Shown here: positions 35,474 to 43,540 of the stretch, piece after piece
Numbering within the stretch: position 1 is the first letter of the stretch
How the letters are laid out: every line of letters begins with the position of its first letter
Assembly (NCBI RefSeq): GCF_027531025.1
Contig: NZ_JAPZQX010000004.1
Coordinates: 62,001-126,000 of the forward strand
Direction: 5' to 3'
Source: Novosphingobium sp.
GTDB taxonomy: Bacteria > Pseudomonadota > Alphaproteobacteria > Sphingomonadales > Sphingomonadaceae
DNA: 64,000 nt
The notes under the pieces: model-generated
What the model was told of the DNA's origin: nothing
The model's database searches: none
Seen by the model: only the letters and a program-made list of their open reading frames with translations
Translations under genes and position numbers: made by a program

Positions 35474-37951
35474 ATGAAACTTGCAATTCGCCGTGCAGCC
35501 GGTTCCGCTCTGCTTGCCACCACTGCGCTCACTGCCCTCCCGGCTCTGGCGCAGGACGCCGCCGACGAGGTCGATGCCAACGAAATCGTGGTGACGGCGC
35601 AGAAGCGCACCGAAAACCTGCAGAACGTTCCGATTTCGATCCAAGCGCTCGGCACCGCCAAGCTTGAGCAGCTCAACATCACCGATTTCAAGGGCTATGC
35701 CCAGCAGCTTCCCTCGGTCTCGTTCCAGGGCGGCGGCGTTCCCGGTTCGAACGTGGTCTACATGCGCGGCGTCGCCTCGGGCGGTGACGGCAACCACTCC
35801 GGTTCGCTGCCTTCGGTCGGTGTCTACCTCGACGAACAGCCGGTCACCACGATCGGTGGCAACCTCGATGTCCACATCTATGACATCGCCCGCATCGAAA
35901 GCCTCTCGGGCCCGCAGGGCACGCTCTATGGCGCCTCGTCGCAGGCCGGTACGCTGCGCATCATCACCAACAAGCCCACCACCGCCGGGTTCGAAGGTTC
36001 GATCGATGGCGAGCTCAACACGGTCAAGAACGGTGCGATCGGCGGCAAGCTCGATGCCATGGTCAACGCGCCGATCAATGACCGGATGGCCCTGCGCGTT
36101 GTCGGCTTCTACCAGCGCGATGCCGGTTATATCGACAACGTGGCCGGCCAGCGCTGCTTCCTGCCCCGTCCGGGCGGGATCTGCATCAACAACGCGGCTT
36201 TCGTTGAGAACAACTACAACGAGACCGAAATCTTCGGTGGCCGCGCCGCGCTGAAGGTCGATCTGGACGATAACTGGACGGTCACCCCGTCGGTCGCTTA
36301 CCAGAAGATGCTGGGTGAAGGGTCCTATGCCTTCGACCAGCGCGTCGGCGATCTCAAGATCCAGCGCTTCGGCCCGGAAACCCGCACCGACAAGTGGATC
36401 CAGGCCGCGCTGACCATCGAAGGCAAGATCGGCAGCTGGGACGTGACCTATGCCGGCGCCTACCTTGATCGCAAGGTGTCCGGCGAAAGCGATTACACCG
36501 ACTACGCCGAAGCCTATGACCAGCTCTATGCCGCCTACAACGGCCTCGCAGGTTACTTCTACTTCCAGGATTCGCTCGGCAACACGATCAACCCGCAGCA
36601 GCGCATCCGCGGCGGCGATCACTTCAAGAAGCTGAGCCAGGAACTGCGGGTCGCCTCGCCGGCCGATCAGCCGCTCCGCTTTGTGGGCGGCGTGTTCTTC
36701 CAGCGTCAGTCGAACGACATCCTGCAGGATTACTACATCACCAACCTGGGCCCGCTGGTTTCGGTCAACGGCCGCCCGGGCACGCTGTGGCTGACCAAGC
36801 AGGAGCGCGTCGACAAGGACTATGCCGTGTTCGGCGAACTCAGCTATGACGTGCTGGAGAACCTGACCTTCACCGCCGGGGTGCGCGGTTATCGGTTCGA
36901 CAACACGCTGATCGGGTTCTTCGGCTTTGGCCGCAACCCGAATGACAACTTCAATGCTACTCCGCGCAACGGGGCCGGCAGCTCGCGCACCGGCGTTGCC
37001 CAGTGCTTCACCACCACCGGCTCGCGCCTGCGCCCGGTGGCGGGTACCCCGGGCGTTCGCCTGCTGCCGGGCGTGGTCCCTGACACGCCCTGCACCAACC
37101 TCGGCGTCTGGAACGGTTCGGGTGTCGATCCGGTCCGCGTCAAGGACGATGGCCTGACCTGGCGCTTCAACCTGAGCTGGAAGGCGACCAGCGACGTGCT
37201 GCTTTATGCCACGGCCTCGAAGGGCTTCCGTCCGGGCGGCGTGAACCGCCGCGCCGACGTTGGTCCCTATGATGCGGACTTCCTGATCAACTACGAATTC
37301 GGCTGGAAGACCACCATCATGCCGGGCCTGCGCTTCAATGGCGCGGTCTATCAGCAGAACTGGAACGACTTCCAGTTCTCCTACCTCGGCGCGAACAGCT
37401 TCACCGAGATCAAGAACGGTCCGGATGCTCGCATCCGCGGCGTTGAAATGGACCTGTCCTACAATCGCGAAGGAATCTTCCTGCAGCTGGCGGGCTCGTA
37501 CACCGATGCGAAGACCATCCAGAACCTCTGCGCCGTGGCTGATCCGACCTATGCCTGCACCGGTGCCGGCAACAGCGTCGTTTCACCGGTTGGCACCCGC
37601 CTGCCGGTTACCCCGATGTGGAAGCTGAACGGGACGGCCCGCTATACCTTCGAAACGAACGGTTCGGCCCGGCCCTATGGCCAGCTGAACTGGGCCTACC
37701 AGAGCTCGGCCAGCAGCGACATCCGCGTGGCTGACGCCTTCCAGCTGGGCCGCCTGCTCGATTACGGCACGGTCAACCTGGCCGTCGGGATTGAGTGGGA
37801 CAGCTTCAATCTGGAGCTGTTCGCCTCGAACCTGTTCGACGAGCGTGGTCAGGCTTCGCGCTTTGTCCAGTGCGGCCAGTGCTACCAGCGTCCCTACATC
37901 GTGCCGATCACTCCGCGCACGATCGGTCTGCGCGCCGGCTCGAAGTTCTAA
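35474..37951 (+). CDS. TonB-dependent receptor
   Basis: An 825-residue outer-membrane receptor with a signal peptide (MKLAIRRAAGSALLATTALT, cleavage near ALAQ), a TonB box (EIVVTAQKR at about residue 36), a plug domain (LPSVSFQGGG, VYMRGVASGG, GPQGTLYGASSQAGTLRIIT) and a beta-barrel ending in the canonical aromatic residue (GLRAGSKF). It has two barrel cysteine pairs (RCFLPRPGGIC and FVQCGQCYQR). It belongs to the large sphingomonad group for complex organic substrates, not the siderophore subgroup of the receptor at the left edge. Ligand unknown. Confidence 0.95.
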   Translation: MKLAIRRAAGSALLATTALTALPALAQDAADEVDANEIVVTAQKRTENLQNVPISIQALGTAKLEQLNITDFKGYAQQLPSVSFQGGGVPGSNVVYMRGVASGGDGNHSGSLPSVGVYLDEQPVTTIGGNLDVHIYDIARIESLSGPQGTLYGASSQAGTLRIITNKPTTAGFEGSIDGELNTVKNGAIGGKLDAMVNAPINDRMALRVVGFYQRDAGYIDNVAGQRCFLPRPGGICINNAAFVENNYNETEIFGGRAALKVDLDDNWTVTPSVAYQKMLGEGSYAFDQRVGDLKIQRFGPETRTDKWIQAALTIEGKIGSWDVTYAGAYLDRKVSGESDYTDYAEAYDQLYAAYNGLAGYFYFQDSLGNTINPQQRIRGGDHFKKLSQELRVASPADQPLRFVGGVFFQRQSNDILQDYYITNLGPLVSVNGRPGTLWLTKQERVDKDYAVFGELSYDVLENLTFTAGVRGYRFDNTLIGFFGFGRNPNDNFNATPRNGAGSSRTGVAQCFTTTGSRLRPVAGTPGVRLLPGVVPDTPCTNLGVWNGSGVDPVRVKDDGLTWRFNLSWKATSDVLLYATASKGFRPGGVNRRADVGPYDADFLINYEFGWKTTIMPGLRFNGAVYQQNWNDFQFSYLGANSFTEIKNGPDARIRGVEMDLSYNREGIFLQLAGSYTDAKTIQNLCAVADPTYACTGAGNSVVSPVGTRLPVTPMWKLNGTARYTFETNGSARPYGQLNWAYQSSASSDIRVADAFQLGRLLDYGTVNLAVGIEWDSFNLELFASNLFDERGQASRFVQCGQCYQRPYIVPITPRTIGLRAGSKF

Positions 37952-38003
37952 GGTTGGAGAGGAGGCCCGGGGGTCTTCGGGCCCCCAGAAGGCTGACTTG
38001 ATC

Positions 38004-38038
38004 GAGGGCGGTAGGGGCAAACCCTGCCGCCCTCTTTT
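38004..38038 (+). terminator. Rho-independent terminator after the TonB-dependent receptor
   Basis: GAGGGCGG and CCGCCCTC form a perfect 8-bp stem, extended by an inner GGG/CCC pairing, followed by TTTT. A further stem GGCCCG/CGGGCC lies just upstream at about 37964. This is the clearest intrinsic terminator in the window. Confidence 0.8.
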
Positions 38039-38051
38039 CATCCCCTCGGGG

Positions 38052-38519
38052 TTATTCCGGCAGCTTGCAGATCTCGACCCAGCGGGCGCCGACCAGTTCG
38101 GCGAGGCGCGCCGGTTCAAGCTCGACCGAGGACGTGCGCGATCCCGCCGCGGGGAAAACGGTCGGAAAGGCCAGCAGTGACCGGTCGGCGAGGATCGGCA
38201 GCGGGGTGGCGAGGCCAAAGGGGCAGACCCCGCCCACGGCATGGCCGGTCAGCGCCAGGGTCTCGTCCGGACCCAGCATCCGCGGGCGCCCGCCCAGTTC
38301 CGCCTTGCAGCGGGCATTGTCCAGCCGGGCATCGCCGCGCGCGACCAGCAGATAGGGCGCCTCGCCCACGCGAAAGGCCAGGGTCTTGGCGATCCGGCCG
38401 GGTTCCACGCCCAGCGTCGCGGCGGCTTCGACAACGGTGGCGGTCGATTGCGCCTGGTCGATCAGCCGCACCTCGGGGGCGTGCTCGGCCAGCCAGGCGA
38501 CCGCGCTTTCGTGGCTCAT
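38052..38519 (-). CDS. YbaK/EbsC-family aminoacyl-tRNA deacylase
   Basis: A 155-residue editing-domain protein that hydrolyses mischarged tRNA (for example Cys-tRNA(Pro)). The catalytic lysine is in GRIAKTLAFRV, and the ligand pocket motif is LTGHAVGGVCPFGLA. The C-terminal GSRTSSVELEPARLAELVGA is also standard. Length matches stand-alone YbaK. It is the last gene of a tight leftward series and overlaps the phosphatase gene by four bases (ATGA). Confidence 0.9.
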   Translation of the reverse strand: MSHESAVAWLAEHAPEVRLIDQAQSTATVVEAAATLGVEPGRIAKTLAFRVGEAPYLLVARGDARLDNARCKAELGGRPRMLGPDETLALTGHAVGGVCPFGLATPLPILADRSLLAFPTVFPAAGSRTSSVELEPARLAELVGARWVEICKLPE

Positions 38520-38980
38520 CCTTGCAAGGCCCTGACCAGCTCCGCTGCCGCGCGGCTCACATCGGCCCAGGTATCCTCGAAATGCTCCTCGCCGCCGTAA
38601 TAGGGATCGGCCACCGCCGCGCCCTCGCGCCCCGGCACCAGGTCAAGCAGCAGCTGCGGCTGGCTGATCGCATCGTCCGGCACGATCGCCAAGGCGTTGG
38701 CGAGGTTGGCATGGTCCATGACCAAGACATGGGTGAACCGCCGGAAATCCTCGGCCACCAGCTGCCGCCCGCGCAAAGACCCGATCTCGGCGCCATAGCT
38801 GCGCGCCGTTTCCTGGGCGCGCGGATCGGGCGGATCGCCCACGTGATAGGCTGCGGTTCCGGCGCTATCGATGATCACGTCCAGCCCGGCGGTTTCCGCC
38901 GCCTGGCGGAATGCCCCCTCGGCCATCGGCGAGCGGCAGATGTTGCCCAGGCAGACGAACAGCACGGCGGGTCTAGTCAT
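38516..38980 (-). CDS. Low-molecular-weight protein-tyrosine phosphatase
   Basis: A 154-residue LMW-PTP. The P-loop VCLGNICRSPMAEG (CX5R) is at residues 8-21, and the general-acid aspartate is in the C-terminal VADPYYGG motif. The ATG is used because GGAGA lies four bases before its ACAGCG spacer; a TTG four codons upstream is unlikely. In bacteria such enzymes act on tyrosine kinases of polysaccharide export or on arsenate; no kinase gene is near. Embedded in the ubiB series with overlapping ends. Confidence 0.92.
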   Translation of the reverse strand: MTRPAVLFVCLGNICRSPMAEGAFRQAAETAGLDVIIDSAGTAAYHVGDPPDPRAQETARSYGAEIGSLRGRQLVAEDFRRFTHVLVMDHANLANALAIVPDDAISQPQLLLDLVPGREGAAVADPYYGGEEHFEDTWADVSRAAAELVRALQG

Positions 38981-39251
38981 CGCTGTCTCCAAAGCGTTCC
39001 AGCCGGAACGCGGCCTTCAGGTAATCCTCCGCCGCGGCCTTGAGCATCGGCTCCTTGGCAAAGGCTTCGGCCGGGAGCGGGGCGATCCCCAGCGCATCCA
39101 TCAGCGTCCACAGGGCGAACCTGCGGCCCGGCTCACGCTCCACCCCGAAGCCGATCTTCAGCTTTTCGAGCGCGCGCTCATAGTCCGCCTCGGTCAGTTC
39201 GGCGGGGTCCTCGGTCCCGAAGAAGTGCAGGATCAGCGCGTCGAGGTCCAT
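38973..39251 (-). CDS. Conserved small protein of unknown function
   Basis: Not recognised. A 92-residue acidic, helical protein, MDLDALILHFFGTEDPAELT to ERFGDSDD, with no signal peptide, membrane segment or cysteine. The first half has an Asp/Glu-rich helix start (DPAELTEADYERALEKLKIG) and the middle has RFALWTLMDALG. It overlaps the phosphatase by eight bases and lies three bases after a membrane protein, so it is translated as part of the same message. Confidence 0.7.
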   Translation of the reverse strand: MDLDALILHFFGTEDPAELTEADYERALEKLKIGFGVEREPGRRFALWTLMDALGIAPLPAEAFAKEPMLKAAAEDYLKAAFRLERFGDSDD

Positions 39252-39254
39252 GGT

Positions 39255-39737
39255 CTAGTCCTGTCCGAAGGTTGCCGCCGGAACCTCGCGCGTCAGGCGG
39301 CGGAAGGTCAGCGCGGCGAAGATGCCGATGGTGGCGAAATAGGCCAGCATCGGCGGGGAAGTCCCCGCACGGTCCAGGTCGAGCACGGCGTGGACAATCG
39401 CCCCGCACGCCGCGCCCACGGCGGCATGAACCCAGCCGCTCGCCAGCACGGTCCAGCGCCGGGCAGCCTGCTGCAATGTCCAGCCGACCACGGTGATCGG
39501 CAACCAGGCAACCATGGTCGCGATAGGCACGGCCCAGATCGCGCCGATGAACAGGAAGGCGATCATTCCGGGCAGATCGTCCAGCGAGGCGCCCCGTAAC
39601 TCGGTTGGATCGGCGATCACCATGGCAACAGGCATCAGCACCAGCGCAAACAGGCCGGTCAGCGCCGCGGTCGCCAGAGCCCAGCCCAAGGCCTGCGGTG
39701 TCGTCACCGCCGTGCCTGGGCTGTCCGTCAGCTCCAT
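39255..39737 (-). CDS. Small four-TM membrane protein
   Basis: A 160-residue protein, MELTDSPGTAVTTPQALG onward, with four hydrophobic segments (about 17-37, 50-75, 95-112, 125-142). No named family recognised and no catalytic motif. Its first ten bases overlap the end of ubiB, so expression is coupled to ubiquinone-related genes. The start was chosen at the ATG before the first helix; the longer open frame runs back into ubiB. Confidence 0.75.
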   Translation of the reverse strand: MELTDSPGTAVTTPQALGWALATAALTGLFALVLMPVAMVIADPTELRGASLDDLPGMIAFLFIGAIWAVPIATMVAWLPITVVGWTLQQAARRWTVLASGWVHAAVGAACGAIVHAVLDLDRAGTSPPMLAYFATIGIFAALTFRRLTREVPAATFGQD

Positions 39738-41278
39738 AACCGCATGGCAGCCCAGGTCAGTCCGCCGCCCGCCAGCAGTGTCAGCAGATAGCCGCCCCAG
39801 CCGCGCCCTGTTGTCCGCCGGCGGTCCCACACCAGTTCGACTTCGGGCAGAGGCGGGGCTTCCGGCGCGCCGCCCTTGGGCGGGAACTTCTCTTCCAGCC
39901 GCCGGATCAGGCCGGGCAGGCGCAGCAGGGTTTCGGTGTCTTCTTTGAGCCGGTCGGCCAGCGCGGCTTCCGGCCCCAGCTCGTCACGGATCCAGTTCTT
40001 CACGAAGGGTCCGGACACGTCCCACATGTTGATGCCGGGGTTCAGCGCGGTCGCCAGCCCCTCGACCATCACCATGGTCTTTTGCAGCAGCAGCAGGTGC
40101 GGCTGGGTCTGCATGTCGAAATCGCGGGTGATCGCGAACAGCCCGTCGAGCATCTGCCCCACGGAAAGCTCGGCCACGGGCTTGCCGCGCATCGGCTCGC
40201 CCACGGCGCGCAGCGCGGTCGCGAACTCATCGACCGAGTGATAGCTCGGCACATATTGCGCCTCGAAATGGATCTCGGCGACGCGGCGGTAATTGCCGGT
40301 GGTCAGGCCATAAAGGATTTCGGCCAGCCAGTAGCGGGCGCGGCGGTCAATCCGGCCCATGATGCCGAAATCGATCGCCACGATGGTGCCATCGTCCTGC
40401 ACGAACAGGTTGCCCTGGTGCATGTCGGCATGAAAATAGCCGTGGCTGATCGCCTGGGTGAGGAAGGCGATGACCAGTCGGCTGGCGAGGTCCGGCAAGT
40501 CGACCCCGCTGGCTTCCAGCGCCGCGCGATTGCTGATCTTGATGCCGTCGATCCATTCGATCGTCATCACCCGGCCATTGGTGCGGTCCCAGTCAATTTC
40601 GGGAATGCGATAGCCTTCGAAGCCCTTCATCGCCTCGGCCAGTTCCGAGGCGGAGGCCGCCTCGCGCCGCAGGTCCAGCTCGCGCATGGTCCAGCGCTTC
40701 AGGTTGGCGATGACCAGGCGCGGGCGCAGCCGCGCCGCTTCGCCGCCCAGCGCCTCGAGATGGGCGGCGGCCCATTCGTAGGTCTCGATATCGGCGGCAA
40801 ATTTTTCGCGGATGCCTGGGCGCAGCACCTTGATCGCCACGGTGCGGCCATCGCTGGTCACGCCCTTGTGAACCTGCGCGATCGAGGCCGCGCCGACGGG
40901 CACGGGATCGACGCTGGCGAACAGGTCCTCCAGCGGCTTGCCGAAGCTGGCCTCGATCTCCGCCCGGATCGCGGCGAAGGGGACGGGGGGCAGGCTGTCC
41001 TGCAGGCTCAATAGGTTGTGGGCCGCTTCCTCGCCCACCAGGTCGGGCCGGGTGGCGAGCGTCTGGCCCAGCTTGATCGCAGCCGGGCCGATCGCCTGGA
41101 AGGCCCCGGCATAGTCCGGCACGCGCGGCTGGAACGTGCCCAGCCGGGCCAGCCTGAACAGCCGCTTGACCGGCGCGGGCGTGTTGCGATCCTGCTCGAT
41201 CCCGCGCAGTGCGCCATGCTTCGCCAGGATGCGGCCCCAGCGCAGCAGACGGATCAGGTGGGTCGTGGGGCCGGTCAT
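39728..41278 (-). CDS. ubiB: Ubiquinone biosynthesis accessory kinase-like protein
   Basis: UbiB is an ABC1/ADCK atypical kinase-fold protein needed for ubiquinone synthesis, probably to extract lipid precursors from the membrane. The 516-residue protein has the diagnostic KxGQ motif in AAIKLGQTLATRPDLVG, the Ala-rich nucleotide loop PVGAASIAQVHKG, the lysine in VAIKVLRPG, and HADMHQGNLFV plus AIDFGIMGR for the catalytic and metal sites. A C-terminal hydrophobic hairpin anchors it. It follows ubiE, but a 71-bp paired repeat separates the two genes. Confidence 0.95.
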   Translation of the reverse strand: MTGPTTHLIRLLRWGRILAKHGALRGIEQDRNTPAPVKRLFRLARLGTFQPRVPDYAGAFQAIGPAAIKLGQTLATRPDLVGEEAAHNLLSLQDSLPPVPFAAIRAEIEASFGKPLEDLFASVDPVPVGAASIAQVHKGVTSDGRTVAIKVLRPGIREKFAADIETYEWAAAHLEALGGEAARLRPRLVIANLKRWTMRELDLRREAASASELAEAMKGFEGYRIPEIDWDRTNGRVMTIEWIDGIKISNRAALEASGVDLPDLASRLVIAFLTQAISHGYFHADMHQGNLFVQDDGTIVAIDFGIMGRIDRRARYWLAEILYGLTTGNYRRVAEIHFEAQYVPSYHSVDEFATALRAVGEPMRGKPVAELSVGQMLDGLFAITRDFDMQTQPHLLLLQKTMVMVEGLATALNPGINMWDVSGPFVKNWIRDELGPEAALADRLKEDTETLLRLPGLIRRLEEKFPPKGGAPEAPPLPEVELVWDRRRTTGRGWGGYLLTLLAGGGLTWAAMRLWS

Positions 41279-41304
41279 GCGATCACCCTGTCCAAACCAT
41301 AAGT

Positions 41305-41375
41305 GTCATCCCCGCGAAAGCGGGGACCCATGGCCCAGCCGTTGCACCATGGGTCCCCGCTTTCGCGGGGATGAC
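41305..41375. repeat. Paired 29-bp inverted repeat, family 1 (between ubiE and ubiB)
   Basis: Two 29-bp units, 41305-41333 and 41347-41375, are perfect reverse complements separated by 13 bases. Each unit begins GTCAT, contains its own hairpin CCCCGC-GAAA-GCGGGG with a GNRA-type loop, and ends ACCCATGG. The whole could fold as two small hairpins or one long cruciform. It lies inside the leftward ubiE-ubiB series. The same family occurs at 51526/51873 and 54601. Confidence 0.92.
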
Positions 41376-41405
41376 AACCTTGGGAGCAAGTGCGCGCATC
41401 GTTGC

Positions 41406-42137
41406 TCAAATCTTCCAACCGCTGTGAATGGCCACCAGCCCGCCCAGGATGGGCTCAACCCGCGTGCGGGAGAACCCGGCGGCGCGGATCATGCCTTCGA
41501 ATTCGGGCATGGTCGGGAAGCGGCGGATCGATTCGATCAGGTAGCGATAGGAATCGGCATCGCCCGCGATGGCCTGGCCGATCTTCGGCACCAGCTGGTG
41601 CGAATAGAGATCGTAGACCTCCTTGAACCCCGGCCACTCGGTGGTGGAGAATTCGAGGCAATAGAACCGCCCGCCATGCTTCAGCACGCGGTGCGCCTCG
41701 GCCAGAGCCTTGTCGATCCGGGTCACGTTGCGGATGCCGAAAGCGATCGTATAGGCATCGAAGAAGCGGCTCGGAAAGCTCAGCTCCTCGGCATTTTGGC
41801 GCGACCAGACCAGGCTATCGAAGCCCCGTTCCATGGCCCGCTCGATCCCGACGTCCAGCATGTCCTGGTTGATGTCGGACACGGTTACCGTCGCGCCGCG
41901 CGCCGCCATCCGGAAAGCGATGTCGCCCGTGCCGCCGGCCATGTCGAGGATCTGTTCGCCCGGCTGGGGCTTCACACGGCGGACGAACTTGTCCTTCCAC
42001 AACCGGTGCATGCCGACCGACATGGCATCGTTCATCACGTCGTACTTGCGCGCGACGCTGGAGAAGACGGCGCCGACGCGCTCGGTCTTTTCCTCGGGAG
42101 TGACCTCTTCGTAGCCGAAGGAAACCTGTTCGCTCAT
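41406..42137 (-). CDS. ubiE: Ubiquinone/menaquinone biosynthesis C-methyltransferase
   Basis: SAM-dependent methyltransferase adding the C-methyl group in ubiquinone synthesis, 243 residues. Signatures: VFSSVARKYDVMNDAMSVGM at the N-terminus, the SAM loop LDMAGGTGDIAFRM, IAFGIRNVTRIDKAL and the UbiE ending YLIESIRRFPTMPEFEGMI. Upstream gene of the ubiquinone series; divergent from mutM with a paired repeat between them. Confidence 0.97.
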   Translation of the reverse strand: MSEQVSFGYEEVTPEEKTERVGAVFSSVARKYDVMNDAMSVGMHRLWKDKFVRRVKPQPGEQILDMAGGTGDIAFRMAARGATVTVSDINQDMLDVGIERAMERGFDSLVWSRQNAEELSFPSRFFDAYTIAFGIRNVTRIDKALAEAHRVLKHGGRFYCLEFSTTEWPGFKEVYDLYSHQLVPKIGQAIAGDADSYRYLIESIRRFPTMPEFEGMIRAAGFSRTRVEPILGGLVAIHSGWKI

Positions 42138-42182
42138 AGGCCTCGCGCCTTACGCGGGTTTGTGGCCTGCGCAAAGGGGGAC

Positions 42183-42264
42183 GTCATCCCGGGCTTGACC
42201 CGGGATCGCTGACCGATAGGGCATGGGCAACCTGCCAGCGATCCCGGCACAGGGCCGGGATGAC
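42183..42264. repeat. Paired 29-bp inverted repeat, family 2 (between ubiE and mutM)
   Basis: Units 42183-42211 and 42236-42264 are inverted, 25 of 29 positions complementary, with a 24-base spacer. Each begins GTCATCCCGG, folds on itself (ATCCCGGG/CCCGGGAT in one unit, ATCCCGGC/GCCGGGAT in the other) and ends ATCGCTG. Unit length, start and layout equal those of family 1 although the sequence differs. It fills the divergent promoter region and ends 12 bases before the mutM ATG. Confidence 0.88.
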
Positions 42265-42276
42265 GAGAGCTTGCCA

Positions 42277-43092
42277 ATGCCAGAACTTCCCGAAGTCGAA
42301 ACCACCGTTCGCGGCTTGGCGCGCTACCTTGATGGCGCGCGACTGGCGCGGGTCACGCCGCGCCGCGCCGACCTGCGCCGCCCTTTTCCTGCCGACCTCG
42401 CCCAGGCCCTCACCGGGGCAACCGTGACCGGCCTGTCACGCCGGGCCAAGTATGGCCTGATCCATACCGACCGGGGGCGGACCATGGTGTTTCACCTCGG
42501 CATGTCAGGCCGGTGGCGAATCGATCCGGAGGACCTGGCCTTGCACGATCACCTGGTGCTGGAAACGGCATCGGGCCATGTGCTGGCGCTCAACGATCCA
42601 CGCCGGTTCGGTTCGGTGGACCTGGTGGACGAGGGCGCGCTGGCCGCCTGGCCGGCCTTTGCCGCGCTGGGGCCGGAGCCACTGGGCGATGACCTGACCC
42701 CGACGCATCTTAAATCCGCGCTGGCCGGACGCAGCGCGGCGATCAAGCTGATGCTGCTTGACCAGCGGATCGTCGCCGGCCTTGGCAACATCTATGTCTG
42801 CGAGGCGCTGTTCCGGGCCGGAATCGACCCGCGCAAGGCGGCGGGCCGGGTTTCCGCTACGGCGCTGGCGCGGCTGGTCCCCGCGATCAAGGCCGTGATT
42901 GCCGAGGCGATCGAGGCGGGCGGGAGCACGCTGCGCGACTATGCCCAGCCCGATGGGCAACTGGGCTATTTTTCCAAGCAGTTCGATGTCTATGATCGCA
43001 CCGGCCAGCCCTGCACCCGGTGCGGCGCACCGGTTCAGCGCTTTGCCCAGGGCGGACGCAGCACCTGGCACTGCGCGAAGTGCCAAAGATAG
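42277..43092 (+). CDS. mutM: Formamidopyrimidine-DNA glycosylase
   Basis: Fpg/MutM removes 8-oxoguanine and opens the abasic site. The 271-residue protein begins MPELPEVETTVRGLARYL, where Pro2 is the nucleophile after Met removal and Glu3 the general acid. It has the helix-two-turn-helix motif (LLDQRIVAGLGNIYVCEALF) and the C-terminal zinc finger (CTRCGAPVQRF...CAKCQR, four Cys). The Pro2 requirement fixes the start. mutM-rpsT-dnaA is a conserved alphaproteobacterial order. Confidence 0.97.
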   Translation: MPELPEVETTVRGLARYLDGARLARVTPRRADLRRPFPADLAQALTGATVTGLSRRAKYGLIHTDRGRTMVFHLGMSGRWRIDPEDLALHDHLVLETASGHVLALNDPRRFGSVDLVDEGALAAWPAFAALGPEPLGDDLTPTHLKSALAGRSAAIKLMLLDQRIVAGLGNIYVCEALFRAGIDPRKAAGRVSATALARLVPAIKAVIAEAIEAGGSTLRDYAQPDGQLGYFSKQFDVYDRTGQPCTRCGAPVQRFAQGGRSTWHCAKCQR

Positions 43093-43185
43093 CCGGGAAT
43101 GCTTGACGATTCGCCCTCCCATGGCTAAGGGCCGCGCTTTCCTGCGGGTCGACTCCGCACAACTGAACGATATTCAAGGACGAAC

Positions 43186-43446
43186 ATGGCCAATACGCCG
43201 CAAGCCAAGAAGCGCATCCGCCGCAACGAACGCCGGGCAGAAATCAACGGCAACCGCCTGGGTCGCATCCGCACCTTCGTGAAGAAGGTTGAGGCTGCGC
43301 TGGCCGGTGGGGACAAGGCTGCTGCTGCCGAAGCGTTGCAGGCTGCCCAGCCGGAACTGGCCCGCGGCGTGGCCCGCGGCGTGCTCCACAAGAACACTGC
43401 CTCGCGCAAGCTGTCGCGTCTCACGAAGCGCGTCGCCGCGCTCTGA
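43186..43446 (+). CDS. rpsT: 30S ribosomal protein S20
   Basis: An 86-residue, Lys/Arg-rich helical protein, [19 protein letters not shown] with the typical [15 protein letters not shown] ending; S20 binds 16S rRNA in the 30S body. AAGGACGAAC precedes the ATG. A perfect 11-bp hairpin lies about 60 bases beyond the stop codon, between rpsT and dnaA. Confidence 0.97.
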   Translation: MANTPQAKKRIRRNERRAEINGNRLGRIRTFVKKVEAALAGGDKAAAAEALQAAQPELARGVARGVLHKNTASRKLSRLTKRVAAL

Positions 43447-43508
43447 TTCGCGCGTCCGGCGGCCTGTCTTGGGCCAGCCAGCGGGACGAAAACAGAACGT
43501 TCTCCTGC

Positions 43509-43540
43509 AATCGGCCGACGGGTTTCCTGTCGGCCGATTT
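43509..43540 (+). terminator. Rho-independent terminator after rpsT
   Basis: AATCGGCCGAC and GTCGGCCGATT form a perfect 11-bp stem with a nine-base loop (GGGTTTCCT) and end in TTT. It separates rpsT from dnaA, so dnaA must have its own promoter downstream of here. Confidence 0.75.
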
